The notes under the pieces: generated by a model
The model's database searches: none
The model's input: only the letters and a program-made list of their open reading frames with translations
Told to the model about the DNA's origin: nothing
Program-made: the position numbers and the translations under genes
In this document: one piece after another, positions 8,797 to 17,674 of the stretch
Layout of the letters: the number at the start of each line of letters is the position of its first letter
Position numbering within the stretch: the stretch's first letter is position 1
From: Aeromicrobium sp. 9AM
GTDB taxonomy: Bacteria; Actinomycetota; Actinomycetes; Propionibacteriales; Nocardioidaceae
Length of the DNA stretch: 64,000 nucleotides
Direction: 5' to 3'
Assembly (NCBI RefSeq): GCF_902506105.1
Contig: NZ_LR733304.1
Location: 2,429,832 to 2,493,831 of the forward strand

Positions 8797-11115
8797 TCAC
8801 CGGGAGATCGGGTTGACCAGAGTGCCGGCGAAGATCAGCGACTCGGCCTGGTCGGACAGGTCCACCATCTCCTTGGTGTTGCGCAGCTGCAGCCTGTTGA
8901 GGCACGAGTGATCGAACTCGGGGACGAACAGGTCGATCCGCGCGAACGCCTCGGCCAGCTCCGGATGCGCGGCCTGGTGGGCGGTGATCGTGCCCGCGAC
9001 GAGTGCCCAGAACTCGTCCGGGCCCAGCACCCGGTCCTCGGCAAGGATGCCGGCAAGGAAGCGCAGGAATCCGTCGAACACATCGGTCAGCACCGCCAGC
9101 GGCTTGACCCGCTCCGGCACCGTCACGCGCACCCGCTCGACGTCGGCGGGCAGCGGCAGGTCACCCATCACGGCGATCTCCTCGCCGATGTCCTTCATCA
9201 GCACGCGCGTCGGCACGTGGTCCTCCATGACGAGGATGAGGTTCTCGCCGTGGGGCATGAACGCCAGCTCGTAGCGGTGCAGGCAGTGCACGATCGGGCG
9301 GAGATACGCCCGAAGGTAGCTCGCGACCCACTCCCTGGGTGACACCCCCGACGCCCCGATCAGCTCGGTGACCAGGTGACGGCCGTCCCGGTCGCGGTGC
9401 AGCAGGGAAGCCATCGTCGCGAGTCGTTCACCGGCGGCGAGCTGCGGCAGCGGGCTCTCCCGCCAGAGCGCGGCCAGCATCTTGGTGTACGCCGACGGCG
9501 TCCCGAGCCGGTGATAGGCGTCGCCGGTGTAGCCGATCGCCGCGCGCTCGCGCAGCACACCGAAGCCACACTCACGCAGCTCCTCGTCGGCGTCGACGAG
9601 CCCCGCGACCCAGTCGTTGATCGCCGGTGTCGCCCGCATGTACGCCGGCGAAAGCCCCCGCATGAACCCCATGTTCTGGATCGAGAGCGCGGTCTTGACG
9701 TAGTGCCGTTCGGGGCGGTCGGCGTTGAAGAACGTACGGATCGATTGCTGGGCGCGATAGCGGTCGTCGCTGCGGCCCAGGCAGACGATGTCGCGCCGGG
9801 CGACATCGGGAGCGAACGTGATCGCCAGCTTGTGCTCCCACTGCCACGGGTGCGCGGGCATCAGCAGGTAGTCGTCAGGGTCCAGGCCGAGATCGCGCAG
9901 CTCGGCGTCGAAGCACTCACGGGTCGAGGCGTCGAGCTCCCCGGCGTACAGGGCTTCCTCGTCGAGCCCCGCACCCAGCGAGAGATGCGCCTTGGTGCGG
10001 AGCACCGCGAGCCACACCACCGCGAAGGGCTGCCCAGCCTCCGGCGCGTACGCGGTGAAGTCCGATGCCGAGAAGCCGATGCGGCCGTTGTTGGCGACGA
10101 ATCCGGGATGTCCCTCGGTCATCGCCGCTTCGATCGTCTGGAAGTCGGCGTGGACGAGGTCGGCCGAGGTCAGCGTGCCGTGGACGTGCTTCCATGCGGC
10201 GCTCGCGAGCGTGCTGCTGATCTCCTCGAGGTAGGTCGGCAGCAGCGCCTCGGGGATGCCCAGGACCTCCGCGTGCTCTGCGATGAACGCGAGAGCGTCC
10301 AGGTCGGCGGGCTCGCCATCGACCTCTCGCGTCACCGACCACGGCTCGACGACCCAGTGCTCGAGCTCGTGCCGATGCGCGTGGAACCGGTAGCGGGTGT
10401 CGCCGATCGTGACCTGGTGATCATGGCCGATGGGCTCCGGCATGAGCAGCCGCTCGTGCGAGAACTCCGCCAGCGCCTTGGCGACCAGGAACCGGTGCGC
10501 GCGCTCCATGGCGTCAGGCGTCAGGTGCGAGGCGACCCGCTGGGCCTCGTCGCGGCGGATCGCGCTCGCCAGGAACTGCTCACGGGTGCACGTGCTGAGC
10601 GCCGCGGTCTTGCCGGCGAGCTGCACCTCGCGCTCGACGCGGAAGCCTGCCGCCGTGTTGAGTGCGGCGATGCGCTCGTTGCGGATGTCGGGCTCGACGA
10701 CGACCCGGCGATGGCGCGGATCGTCGAGGCAGAGCTCCATCACGGCGCGGAACACCGCAGAGGTGAAGCCGTGGCGCGGCCGGTCCGTCGGCGCGACGAG
10801 CACGTGCATGCCGATGTCACCGTCGCGCACCTCGTACGCGCCGGCGAGCTCGCTGTGGGCGGGATCGTACGTCTCGGCGAGGAACGCCGGTTCGCCGTCG
10901 ACACGGCCGAGCCAGGCGCCGTGGTGCGGGTCGGCCGCGATGTCGGCGTATGCCGTCCGCACCTCATCGACGGTCGCAGCCTGCATGCCCCAGTAGACCG
11001 ATCGCGGGTGCGTCACCCAGGAGTGGAGGGCCGCGGCATCACGGTCGAGGTCGACGGGTTCGATCGTGATCCGGCCGATGCGGGTGGCCCGGGCGAGAAG
11101 GGCGGTCGTGGTCAT
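8797..11115 (-). CDS. desCD: Fused DesC-DesD: hydroxylamine acyltransferase plus IucA/IucC siderophore synthetase
   Basis: A 772-aa fusion that would carry out the last two steps of a desferrioxamine-type pathway: acylation of N-hydroxycadaverine, then ATP-dependent NIS condensation and cyclisation. Residues about 15-180 are a GNAT domain of the siderophore (Acetyltransf_8) type. From about 200 the protein follows IucA/IucC with segments close to DesD: GHPGFVANNGRIGF, MPAHPWQWEHKL, QQSIRTFFN, KTALSIQNMGFMRGLS and FMPHGENLIL. The ATG at 11115 overlaps the stop of the lysine hydroxylase gene (ATGA). In Streptomyces desC and desD are separate genes. The fusion is open throughout, with no sign of a frameshift. 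Confidence 0.9.
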   Translation of the reverse strand: MTTTALLARATRIGRITIEPVDLDRDAAALHSWVTHPRSVYWGMQAATVDEVRTAYADIAADPHHGAWLGRVDGEPAFLAETYDPAHSELAGAYEVRDGDIGMHVLVAPTDRPRHGFTSAVFRAVMELCLDDPRHRRVVVEPDIRNERIAALNTAAGFRVEREVQLAGKTAALSTCTREQFLASAIRRDEAQRVASHLTPDAMERAHRFLVAKALAEFSHERLLMPEPIGHDHQVTIGDTRYRFHAHRHELEHWVVEPWSVTREVDGEPADLDALAFIAEHAEVLGIPEALLPTYLEEISSTLASAAWKHVHGTLTSADLVHADFQTIEAAMTEGHPGFVANNGRIGFSASDFTAYAPEAGQPFAVVWLAVLRTKAHLSLGAGLDEEALYAGELDASTRECFDAELRDLGLDPDDYLLMPAHPWQWEHKLAITFAPDVARRDIVCLGRSDDRYRAQQSIRTFFNADRPERHYVKTALSIQNMGFMRGLSPAYMRATPAINDWVAGLVDADEELRECGFGVLRERAAIGYTGDAYHRLGTPSAYTKMLAALWRESPLPQLAAGERLATMASLLHRDRDGRHLVTELIGASGVSPREWVASYLRAYLRPIVHCLHRYELAFMPHGENLILVMEDHVPTRVLMKDIGEEIAVMGDLPLPADVERVRVTVPERVKPLAVLTDVFDGFLRFLAGILAEDRVLGPDEFWALVAGTITAHQAAHPELAEAFARIDLFVPEFDHSCLNRLQLRNTKEMVDLSDQAESLIFAGTLVNPISR

Positions 11116-12410
11116 ACCGGCACCTCCGTCCGAGCCGGTGCCGGCACTCCGAACTCCTGGAACGCGATCCGCTCCTCGACCGGATAGACCTCGCGCCCGC
11201 ACATCGCGTTGACGATGACCGAGTTGCGGAAGGCGCCCATACCGAGGTCGGGCGCCACGAGGCCGTGGGTGTGCTCCTCGGCGTTCTGCACGAAGATCTG
11301 CTCCTGTTCGTCGATCGTGTAGCCGGCCGCGACGGCGTAACGGCCTCGTTCGTCCCAGCGGATCCGGTCCGTGATCGGTCCGACGAATCCCGGCACGTGT
11401 GACCGGTATCCCGTCGCGAGGACCAGCGCCTCGGACTCCAGCGCGAACGGCACCTCGAGCTCGGTGTGCCGGAGCTCGAGGTCGTACGCGCCCCTCGACT
11501 CATCCCAGGCCGCGCCGGCCAGCTCGGTGTTGGTCAGCAGGCGCGTGGGCACCTCGCCGTGCACCTGCTTGCGATAGAGCGAGTCGTAGATCGTGTCGAT
11601 GAGGTCCCCGCTGATGCCCTTGTAGAGCTGGCGCTGCGAGCGCAGGAGCTCGTCGCGCTTCTGCATCGGCAGCGCCCGGAAGTACGCGGTGTACTCCGGC
11701 GAGGTCATCTCGAGCGTGAGCTTGGTGTACTCCATCGGGAAGAACCGCGGCGATCGCGTGGCCCAGACGAGCTCATAGCCGTACGAGTCGATGTCCTCGA
11801 GCAGGTCGAGGTAGACCTCGGCCGCACTCTGCCCGCTGCCGACGATCGTGATCGAACGCTTCGCCTGCAGGGCGGCCTTGTGGGTGAGGTAGTCGGCGGT
11901 GTGGATCACGGGTCCGTCGAGTCCGCGCAGCGCAGGAGGAACGTGCGGCTGCGTCCCCGTGCCGAGCACCATGCGCCTCGCCCGGTACGTCTCGGTGTCG
12001 CCGTTGCGGAGCCGGGCCGTGACGACGTACGCCTCACCGTCGTGCTCGACGCGATCGACGTGTCGGCCGAATCGGATTCCCGCGATTTGCCCCGCAGCCC
12101 ACCGGCAGTACTGGTCGTACTCGGCGCGCAACGGGTAGAAGCTCTCGCGGATGTAGAACTTGTAGAGCCGGCCGGTCCGCTTGAGGAACTCGAGGAACGA
12201 GAACCGCGACGTCGGATCGGCCATCGTGACGAGGTCGGCCATGAACGGGACCTGCAGCGTCGCGTCGGCGAGCATCATGCCGGGGTGCCAGCTGAAGTCG
12301 TCGCGCGCCTCGAGGAAGATCCCGTCGAGCCCGTCGACCGGTTCCGCGAGGCAGGCCAGCCCGAGGTTGAACGGCCCGAGCCCGATGGCGGCGAAGTCGT
12401 ACGTCCTCAT
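11112..12410 (-). CDS. desB: Lysine/cadaverine N-hydroxylase (DesB-like)
   Basis: FAD- and NADPH-dependent N-hydroxylating monooxygenase of 432 aa that converts cadaverine (or lysine) to the hydroxylamine used for hydroxamate siderophores. Motifs: GLGPFNLGLA at residues 9-18 (FAD), GSGQSAAEVYLDLL (NADPH) in the middle, and the C-terminal ATGYRSHVP. The start at 12410 (MRTYDFAAIGLG) overlaps the stop of desA by ATGA, and its own stop overlaps the start of desCD, so the three proteins are translationally coupled. Placement between a decarboxylase and the acyltransferase/synthetase favours cadaverine as substrate. Confidence 0.9.
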   Translation of the reverse strand: MRTYDFAAIGLGPFNLGLACLAEPVDGLDGIFLEARDDFSWHPGMMLADATLQVPFMADLVTMADPTSRFSFLEFLKRTGRLYKFYIRESFYPLRAEYDQYCRWAAGQIAGIRFGRHVDRVEHDGEAYVVTARLRNGDTETYRARRMVLGTGTQPHVPPALRGLDGPVIHTADYLTHKAALQAKRSITIVGSGQSAAEVYLDLLEDIDSYGYELVWATRSPRFFPMEYTKLTLEMTSPEYTAYFRALPMQKRDELLRSQRQLYKGISGDLIDTIYDSLYRKQVHGEVPTRLLTNTELAGAAWDESRGAYDLELRHTELEVPFALESEALVLATGYRSHVPGFVGPITDRIRWDERGRYAVAAGYTIDEQEQIFVQNAEEHTHGLVAPDLGMGAFRNSVIVNAMCGREVYPVEERIAFQEFGVPAPARTEVPV

Positions 12411-13873
12411 CCGCGGGCCTCCGCTCGCAGCTCGTCGAGCAGCTCGCGGCCGATCTCGCGGATCAGGTCGAGCACGGCTCGCAGGTCGTCGGCGGTCGTC
12501 TCGGGGTTGAGCAGGGTGAACTTCAGCCACGCGCGGCCGTCCACCACCGTGCCGGCGATGACAGCGTTGCCGCGGCCGGCGATCGTACGGCGAATCCGCG
12601 GGTTGACCTCGTCGGCGATCCCCTCCGGCACGCCCGCAGGGCGGAAGCGGAACACCAGGGTGCTCAGGGTCGGCGCCACCACGACCTCGAAGTCAGGGTC
12701 GTCGCGGAGTAGTCCGTGGCCGACGTGGGCCAGGTCGATGACGTCGTCGAGGTAGTCACCGATCGCGTCGGCCCCCATCACGCGCAGTGTGAGCCACAGC
12801 TTGAGGGCGTCGAAGCGGCGCGTGGTCTGCAGGCTCTTGTCGACCTGGTTCGGCAGTGCCGCGGACCGCGGGTTGAGGTAGTCGGCGTGGTAGGTCACGT
12901 GCCTCAGGTCGTCGCCGCGGCGGACGATGACGGCGCTAGAGCTGACGGGCTGGAAGAACGTCTTGTGGAAGTCGATCGTCACCGAGTCGGCGCGCTCGAC
13001 GCCGTCGATGAGGTGCCGTCGCCGGGTCGACACCAGCAGCCCGCCGCCGTACGCCGCGTCGACGTGCAGCCACACGCCGTGGTCCGCGCAGACATCGGCG
13101 ACGCGGTTCAACGGATCGATGCTGCCGAAGTCCGTCGTGCCGGCAGTCGCGACGACTGCCATGGGGATCAGCCCGGCTGCCCGCGCCCGGGTGATCTCGG
13201 CGTCAAGCAGCCATGGGTCCATGCGATGCCGGTCGTCGGTCGGCACGGTGACCACAGCGTCGAGGCCGAGGCCCAGCACGTTCGCCGACTTCTGCACACT
13301 GAAGTGGCTGTCGCGTGACGCGAAGATCCGGAACCGGGTGAGCGTCTGTGCGAGCGGCTCAGCCGGGTCGGCATCCCCCGAGAGGTACGCCTGTCCGCGC
13401 GCGACAAGCAGGGCCTGGAGGTTGGACTGCGTACCGCCGCTCGTGAAGACCCCGTCGGCCTCCTCCCCGAATCCGATCCGTCCAGCGGCCCAGTCCACGA
13501 GCCGGCGCTCCACCAGCGTGCCGCCCGCGCTCTGGTCCCAGGTGTCGAGCGAGGAGTTGACCGCCGAGACGAACAGCTCGGCCACGAGGGCGGGGATCAC
13601 GACCGGGCAGTTGAGGTGCGCCAGGTAGCGGGGCTCGTGGAACCAGACCGCATCGTCGAGATAGACCGTCCGCATCTCGTCGATGACCGCGTCGAGGTCT
13701 CCCAACGGCTGGTCGAGATCGACCTCCGCGACACGATGGGCCACCGAGGGCACGCCCGTGCCGGAGAACGGTTGGGTCACCCCGGCGACATGTCCGACGA
13801 GGGCGTCGAGCCCCGACGTCATGTCGTCGCGATAGCGGTCGAGATTGCGTGCGTTGAACAGGTGGTGGCGCAC
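12407..13873 (-). CDS. desA: PLP-dependent lysine decarboxylase (DesA-like)
   Basis: Group II pyridoxal-phosphate decarboxylase of 488 aa, expected to make cadaverine from lysine as the first step of the siderophore route. HVDAAYGGG and the PLP lysine in TIDFHKTFFQ (near residue 304) are intact. Three GTG codons lie in tandem at 13879, 13876 and 13873; AAGGAG overlaps the first, so the third, which begins VRHHLFNARN like Streptomyces DesA, is the best start with a five-base spacer. An iron box lies 29 bases upstream, consistent with iron-repressed expression of the whole desA-desB-desCD operon. Confidence 0.9.
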   Translation of the reverse strand: MRHHLFNARNLDRYRDDMTSGLDALVGHVAGVTQPFSGTGVPSVAHRVAEVDLDQPLGDLDAVIDEMRTVYLDDAVWFHEPRYLAHLNCPVVIPALVAELFVSAVNSSLDTWDQSAGGTLVERRLVDWAAGRIGFGEEADGVFTSGGTQSNLQALLVARGQAYLSGDADPAEPLAQTLTRFRIFASRDSHFSVQKSANVLGLGLDAVVTVPTDDRHRMDPWLLDAEITRARAAGLIPMAVVATAGTTDFGSIDPLNRVADVCADHGVWLHVDAAYGGGLLVSTRRRHLIDGVERADSVTIDFHKTFFQPVSSSAVIVRRGDDLRHVTYHADYLNPRSAALPNQVDKSLQTTRRFDALKLWLTLRVMGADAIGDYLDDVIDLAHVGHGLLRDDPDFEVVVAPTLSTLVFRFRPAGVPEGIADEVNPRIRRTIAGRGNAVIAGTVVDGRAWLKFTLLNPETTADDLRAVLDLIREIGRELLDELRAEARG

Positions 13874-13901
13874 CACCACTCCTTCCCCCGAAGGTGTGTA
13901 C

Positions 13902-13920
13902 TTAGGTCAGGCTTACCTAA
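13902..13920. promoter_or_regulatory. IdeR/DmdR/DtxR-type iron box
   Basis: TTAGGTCAGGCTTACCTAA is a 19-bp palindrome matching the consensus TTAGGTTAGGCTAACCTAA at 17 of 19 positions. It is directly upstream of desA, so the siderophore operon should be repressed by a DtxR-family regulator when iron is abundant. Confidence 0.9.
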
Positions 13921-13977
13921 GCAATGACCAACGGACAAAAGCAACCCGATGGGAGTTTGCTCACACGCCGGGTGGGT

Positions 13978-14982
13978 TCAGCGCTCGCTGTCGAGCATCG
14001 CCATCTGCTCCTCGGCGTAGCGCGTGCCGGCGACCTCGTCGGCCGGCATGGCAGCCTCGATCGCCGCGAGCTGCTCCTCGGTGAGCGTCACCTCCGCCGC
14101 ACCGAGCGTCTCGGCGAGGCGCTCACGCGTACGGGCGCCGACGACCGGGACGATGTCGTCGCCGCGGGACGCGACCCACGCGATGGCGGCCTGCGCGACC
14201 GTGATGCCGGAGTCCGAGGCGACCTCGCGCATGGCCTCGACGAGCTGGAGGTTGCGGTCGAGATTCTCGCCCTGGAACCGGGGCGTGTGCGAGCGGAAGT
14301 CACCCGCACCGGTCTTCGACGCGTCGTAGTGCCCGCTGATCAGGCCGCGCGACAGCACGCCGTACGCCGTGATGCCGATGCCCAGCTCACGGCAGGTGTC
14401 GAGGATCTCGCCCTCGATGCCGCGGGAGTTCAACGAGTACTCGATCTGCAGGTCCGAGATGGGGTGCACGGCGTGGGCACGGCGGATCGTGTCGGCGCCG
14501 ACCTCGGACAGGCCGATGTGGCGGACGTGGCCGGCCTCGACCAGCTCGGCGATCGCGCCGATGGTCTCCTCGATCGGGACGGCCGGGTCGAGCCGGGCCG
14601 GGCGGTAGATGTCGACGTGGTCCGTGCCGAGCCGCACGAGTGAGTACGCGAGCCAGGTCTTCACCGCGGCGGGCCGGGCGTCGAAGCCGAACCACGCGCC
14701 GTCGGGGCCGCGGAGGGCGCCGAACTTGACGCTGATGTCGACGGCGTCGCGGTCATGGTCCTTGAGGGCCTCGGCGAGCAGCAGCTCGTTGTGGCCCATG
14801 CCGTAGAAGTCGCCGGTGTCGAGCAGGGTCACCCCGGCGTCGAGGGCGGCGTGGATCGTCGCGATGCTCTCGTCGCGGTCCGAGGGTCCGTACAGTGCGG
14901 ACATCCCCATCAGGCCGAGGCCGATCGCGGGGGTCGAGCCGAGGGTGCCGAGGGTCTTGGTGGTCAGTGTCGAAGTGGTCAT
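13978..14982 (-). CDS. Aldo/keto reductase, catalytic His replaced by Ala
   Basis: Predicted NADPH-dependent aldo/keto reductase of 334 aa (TIM barrel). Of the AKR tetrad, Asp55, Tyr60 (DTGDFYGMGHNE) and Lys86 (SVKFGA) are present, but the position normally His in YYLHRVDP reads YRPARLDP here, so Ala129 replaces it. A His is kept in the paralogue at 16688-17674. The ATG at 14982 was chosen over an upstream in-frame ATG at 15030, which extends into the divergent regulator's promoter region. It is divergent from the XRE-type regulator at 15084, the likely controller. Confidence 0.85.
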   Translation of the reverse strand: MTTSTLTTKTLGTLGSTPAIGLGLMGMSALYGPSDRDESIATIHAALDAGVTLLDTGDFYGMGHNELLLAEALKDHDRDAVDISVKFGALRGPDGAWFGFDARPAAVKTWLAYSLVRLGTDHVDIYRPARLDPAVPIEETIGAIAELVEAGHVRHIGLSEVGADTIRRAHAVHPISDLQIEYSLNSRGIEGEILDTCRELGIGITAYGVLSRGLISGHYDASKTGAGDFRSHTPRFQGENLDRNLQLVEAMREVASDSGITVAQAAIAWVASRGDDIVPVVGARTRERLAETLGAAEVTLTEEQLAAIEAAMPADEVAGTRYAEEQMAMLDSER

Positions 14983-15083
14983 GCCTCCAGCCTGCGTCGG
15001 GTCGGCCGTCTGCGGGAGAGGAGCGTTCAACCACGGACTGGCGATCCCTGTTTACGGCTTCGCGCGCGAGCGATGATGGACGT

Positions 15084-15941
15084 ATGGATCGCAGCTCGCT
15101 CGCCGACTTCCTCCGCCGTAGGCGCGAGGCGCTGCAGCCCGCCGATGTCGGGCTCACGGTCGGTCCCCGCAGGCGCGCTCCCGGCCTGCGCCGCGAGGAG
15201 GTCGCACACCTCACCGGTATGTCGGTCGACTACTACGCCCGGCTCGAGCAGGCCCGCAGCCCCCAGCCGTCGATCCAGATGCTCCGCGCCCTCGCCCGTA
15301 CGCTGCGCCTGTCCGAGGACGAGACCGACCACCTCTACCGGCTCTCCGGCCACGCGGCGCCCGACCGTACGGGCTCATCGACGCGTGTACGCCCGGTGCT
15401 GCTCCGGGTCATCGACCAGCTTCATGACTGCGCCGCGTTCGTGGTGTCCGACCTCGGCGTCGTCCTGGCCCAGAACCGGCTGTCGAAGCTCCTGCAAGGT
15501 GATCGCAGCGGACTCACCGGCGTCGAGGCGAGCATGACGTGGCGCTGGTTCGCCCACCCCGAGACCCGGGCCACCCCACTGGAGGACCAACCCGGGCAGA
15601 GCCGCATCCGGGTCGCCGACCTGCGCGCGACCTGGTCCCGGAGACCTCACGACGCCGATGTCGTGGCCATGATCGACGCGCTCATGGCGACCGGCAGCGA
15701 GTTCGCCGACATCTGGGAGCAGCACGAGGTCGGCCTCCGCCATCCGGCGTCGAAGCGGCTCGTCCATCCCAAGGTCGGGCTGCTCGAGGTCGACTGCGAG
15801 ACGATGGCCACGGCCGAGGAGGGCCAGACCCTGGTGATCCTTGGTGCGGCGCCGGGCACCGAGACATACGGGAAGCTGCAGCTGCTCCACGTCCTGGGCG
15901 AACAGCGTCTCGGCGAGCAGGACGTGGCGGTCACGAAGTAG
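15084..15941 (+). CDS. XRE-family regulator with MmyB-like ligand domain
   Basis: Transcription factor of 285 aa. The N-terminal HTH (LRREEVAHLTGMSVDYYARLEQARSP in outline, residues about 35-60) is the helix-turn-helix of MmyB/MmfR-associated regulators, followed by a PAS-like MmyB ligand-binding domain (about 100-275; NRLSKLLQ and MTWRWFAHPETR are typical). In this family such regulators usually sit divergent from an oxidoreductase they control, as here with the aldo/keto reductase at 13978-14982. The ATG at 15084 begins MDRSSLADFLRRRR, the family N-terminus; longer frames upstream run into the reductase gene. Confidence 0.85.
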   Translation: MDRSSLADFLRRRREALQPADVGLTVGPRRRAPGLRREEVAHLTGMSVDYYARLEQARSPQPSIQMLRALARTLRLSEDETDHLYRLSGHAAPDRTGSSTRVRPVLLRVIDQLHDCAAFVVSDLGVVLAQNRLSKLLQGDRSGLTGVEASMTWRWFAHPETRATPLEDQPGQSRIRVADLRATWSRRPHDADVVAMIDALMATGSEFADIWEQHEVGLRHPASKRLVHPKVGLLEVDCETMATAEEGQTLVILGAAPGTETYGKLQLLHVLGEQRLGEQDVAVTK

Positions 15942-15950
15942 CCTCGCAGG

Positions 15951-16586
15951 GTGCCTGAGTTCACCGGTTTCCCCGTCGCGGCCCTCGACTTCTACGACGA
16001 CCTCGAGATGGACAACACGAAGTCGTACTGGGAGGCCCACCGGGCGACGTACGACGGGGCCGTGGCCGCGCCGATGAAGGCTTTGGTCGGCGCCCTCACC
16101 GACGAGTTCGGCGACGCGAAGGTGTTCCGGCCCTACCGCGACGTGCGGTTCGCCAAGGACAAGACGCCCTACAAGACCCACCAGGGCGCGTTCGTGCCCA
16201 AGGGACCGTCGACCGGATACTACGTCCAGGTCGGCGCTCCCGGCGTACGCGTCGGAGTCGGCTTCTACGAGGCGTCGTCACCGCGCCTCGCGAGCATCCG
16301 CGACGCGATTGTCGACAAGCGGCGAGGCGGCGAGCTCGAGGAGATCCTCGCGACGATGCAGGCGGCCGGCTGGGAGCTCGGCGGTGACCGGCTCAAAACT
16401 GCACCCCGTGGGTTCGACGTCGACCACCCACGCATCGAGCTGCTGCGGCACAAGTCCATGACCTTGGGCAAGAGCTACGGCTTCGAGCCGTTCATCCACA
16501 CGCCCGAGCTGCTCGAGCACGTCCGCGCCGACTGGCGCGAGGCGACCCCGTTCGTCGAGTGGGTCCTGCACTACGCCAAGGCGTAA
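15951..16586 (+). CDS. DUF2461 domain protein
   Basis: Cytoplasmic protein of 211 aa of the DUF2461/TIGR02453 family, whose biochemical role is unknown. Typical segments are DFYDDLEMDNTKSYWEAHR at the N-terminus, FRPYRDVRFAKDKTPYKTHQ in the middle and LRHKSMTLGKSYGFEPF near the end. The GTG at 15951 is nine bases after the stop of the XRE regulator, so the two are probably transcribed together, but nothing suggests a shared pathway. Confidence 0.85.
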   Translation: MPEFTGFPVAALDFYDDLEMDNTKSYWEAHRATYDGAVAAPMKALVGALTDEFGDAKVFRPYRDVRFAKDKTPYKTHQGAFVPKGPSTGYYVQVGAPGVRVGVGFYEASSPRLASIRDAIVDKRRGGELEEILATMQAAGWELGGDRLKTAPRGFDVDHPRIELLRHKSMTLGKSYGFEPFIHTPELLEHVRADWREATPFVEWVLHYAKA

Positions 16587-16588
16587 CC

Positions 16589-16682
16589 GGCGGTAGTTGA
16601 GATGCGGAGCGAAGCGGAGCCTCGAAACCACAGTGGTTTCGAGGCTTCGGCCGCGGGCGGCCTTCGCACCTCAACCAGCGGG
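16589..16682. repeat. Two-unit palindromic element between convergent genes (family C)
   Basis: Fills the gap between two convergent genes. Inner arms CTCGAAACCAC / GTGGTTTCGAG flank a single A (16621-16643); outer arms GTTGAGATGCG / CGCACCTCAAC match at 10 of 11. The ~40-base unit (CCGG..GGTTGAG..GCGGAGCGAAG..CTCGAAACCAC) recurs inside cobN at 29147-29221 with the two units in the opposite order. It may also act as a bidirectional terminator. Confidence 0.75.
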
Positions 16683-16687
16683 AGTCG

Positions 16688-17674
16688 TCAGACGTGGACG
16701 GCGCGCATGCCGGCTTCGTCGTAGCGGTCCCCCTGGGTCACGCCCACGGGGGCCGCGTCGGCGAGTGCAGCCAGGTCGTCGGCGGTGAGCTCGACATCGA
16801 CCGCGGCGACGTTCTCCTCGAGGTACGTCCGGCGCTTCGTGCCCGGGATCGCGACGACGCCGTCCTGGTGCAGCACCCACGCCAGCGCGAGCTGGCCGGG
16901 CGTGACGCCCTTGGCGCCGGCCAGTGCCCGCACCTTGTCGACGACCGTCAGGTTGTGCGTCATGGCCTCCTCGCGGAAACGCGGCATGTTGCGCCGCCAG
17001 TCGTTGTCGGGCAGGTCGGTCGGCGACGAGATCGCGCCAGTCAGCACCCCACGGCCCAGGGGCGAGTACGCGACGAACTCGATGCCGAGCTCGCGAGTCG
17101 TGTCGAGCACGCCGTTGACCTCGGGGGTGCGCTCGAACAGCGAGTACTCCGTCTGGACCGCGGTGATCGGATGCGTCGCGTGGGCGCGGCGGACCGTCTC
17201 GGGCGCCGCCTCGGACAACCCGAGGTAACGGACCTTGCCCTCCTCGACGAACTCCGCCATCGCGCCGACCGTCTCCTCGATCGGGACGTTCGGGTCGACG
17301 CGGTGCAGGTAGTAGAGGTCGATCGTCTCCATGCCGAGATGCCGGAGCGAGCGCTCGACCGCCTTGCGCGCGTACGCCGGGCTGCCGTCGGGCGGTCCCA
17401 TGGTGCCGTCGTCCTCGATGTGGGTCGCGAACTTCGTCGCGAGCGCGAACTCGTCACGCCGGTGCCCGATCGCCTGACCGATGAGCTGCTCGTTGAGGAA
17501 CGGCCCATAGATCTCGGCGGTGTCGATCATCGAGACGCCGAGGTCGAGCGCCCGGTTGAGGGTTGCGGTCGACTCCGTGTCGTCACGGTCGCCGTAGAAC
17601 GCCGACATCCCCATCGCGCCGAGTCCCTCGACGCTGGCCTCGAGGCCCTGGTTCCCCCATGCGGTGGTCTTCAT
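16688..17674 (-). CDS. Aldo/keto reductase
   Basis: NADPH-dependent aldo/keto reductase of 328 aa, YajO/AKR13-like in general appearance. The complete catalytic set is visible: Asp51 and Tyr56 (DTAEIYGPFLNE), Lys81 (ATKFAT) and the His of LYYLHRVDP near residue 125. The C-terminal nucleotide-binding segment PGTKRRTYLEEN is also typical. Its ATG overlaps the stop of the MerR gene (ATGA at 17671-17674), so the reductase is expressed from the MerR-controlled promoter. This resembles regulator-enzyme pairs that respond to reactive carbonyls; the substrate is unknown. Confidence 0.88.
   Translation of the reverse strand: MKTTAWGNQGLEASVEGLGAMGMSAFYGDRDDTESTATLNRALDLGVSMIDTAEIYGPFLNEQLIGQAIGHRRDEFALATKFATHIEDDGTMGPPDGSPAYARKAVERSLRHLGMETIDLYYLHRVDPNVPIEETVGAMAEFVEEGKVRYLGLSEAAPETVRRAHATHPITAVQTEYSLFERTPEVNGVLDTTRELGIEFVAYSPLGRGVLTGAISSPTDLPDNDWRRNMPRFREEAMTHNLTVVDKVRALAGAKGVTPGQLALAWVLHQDGVVAIPGTKRRTYLEENVAAVDVELTADDLAALADAAPVGVTQGDRYDEAGMRAVHV

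Noticed and set aside
9376..11187. Long plus-strand frame opposite desCD
   Set aside because: Antisense shadow of a gene with clear IucA/IucC motifs; composition is low complexity and no domain is visible.
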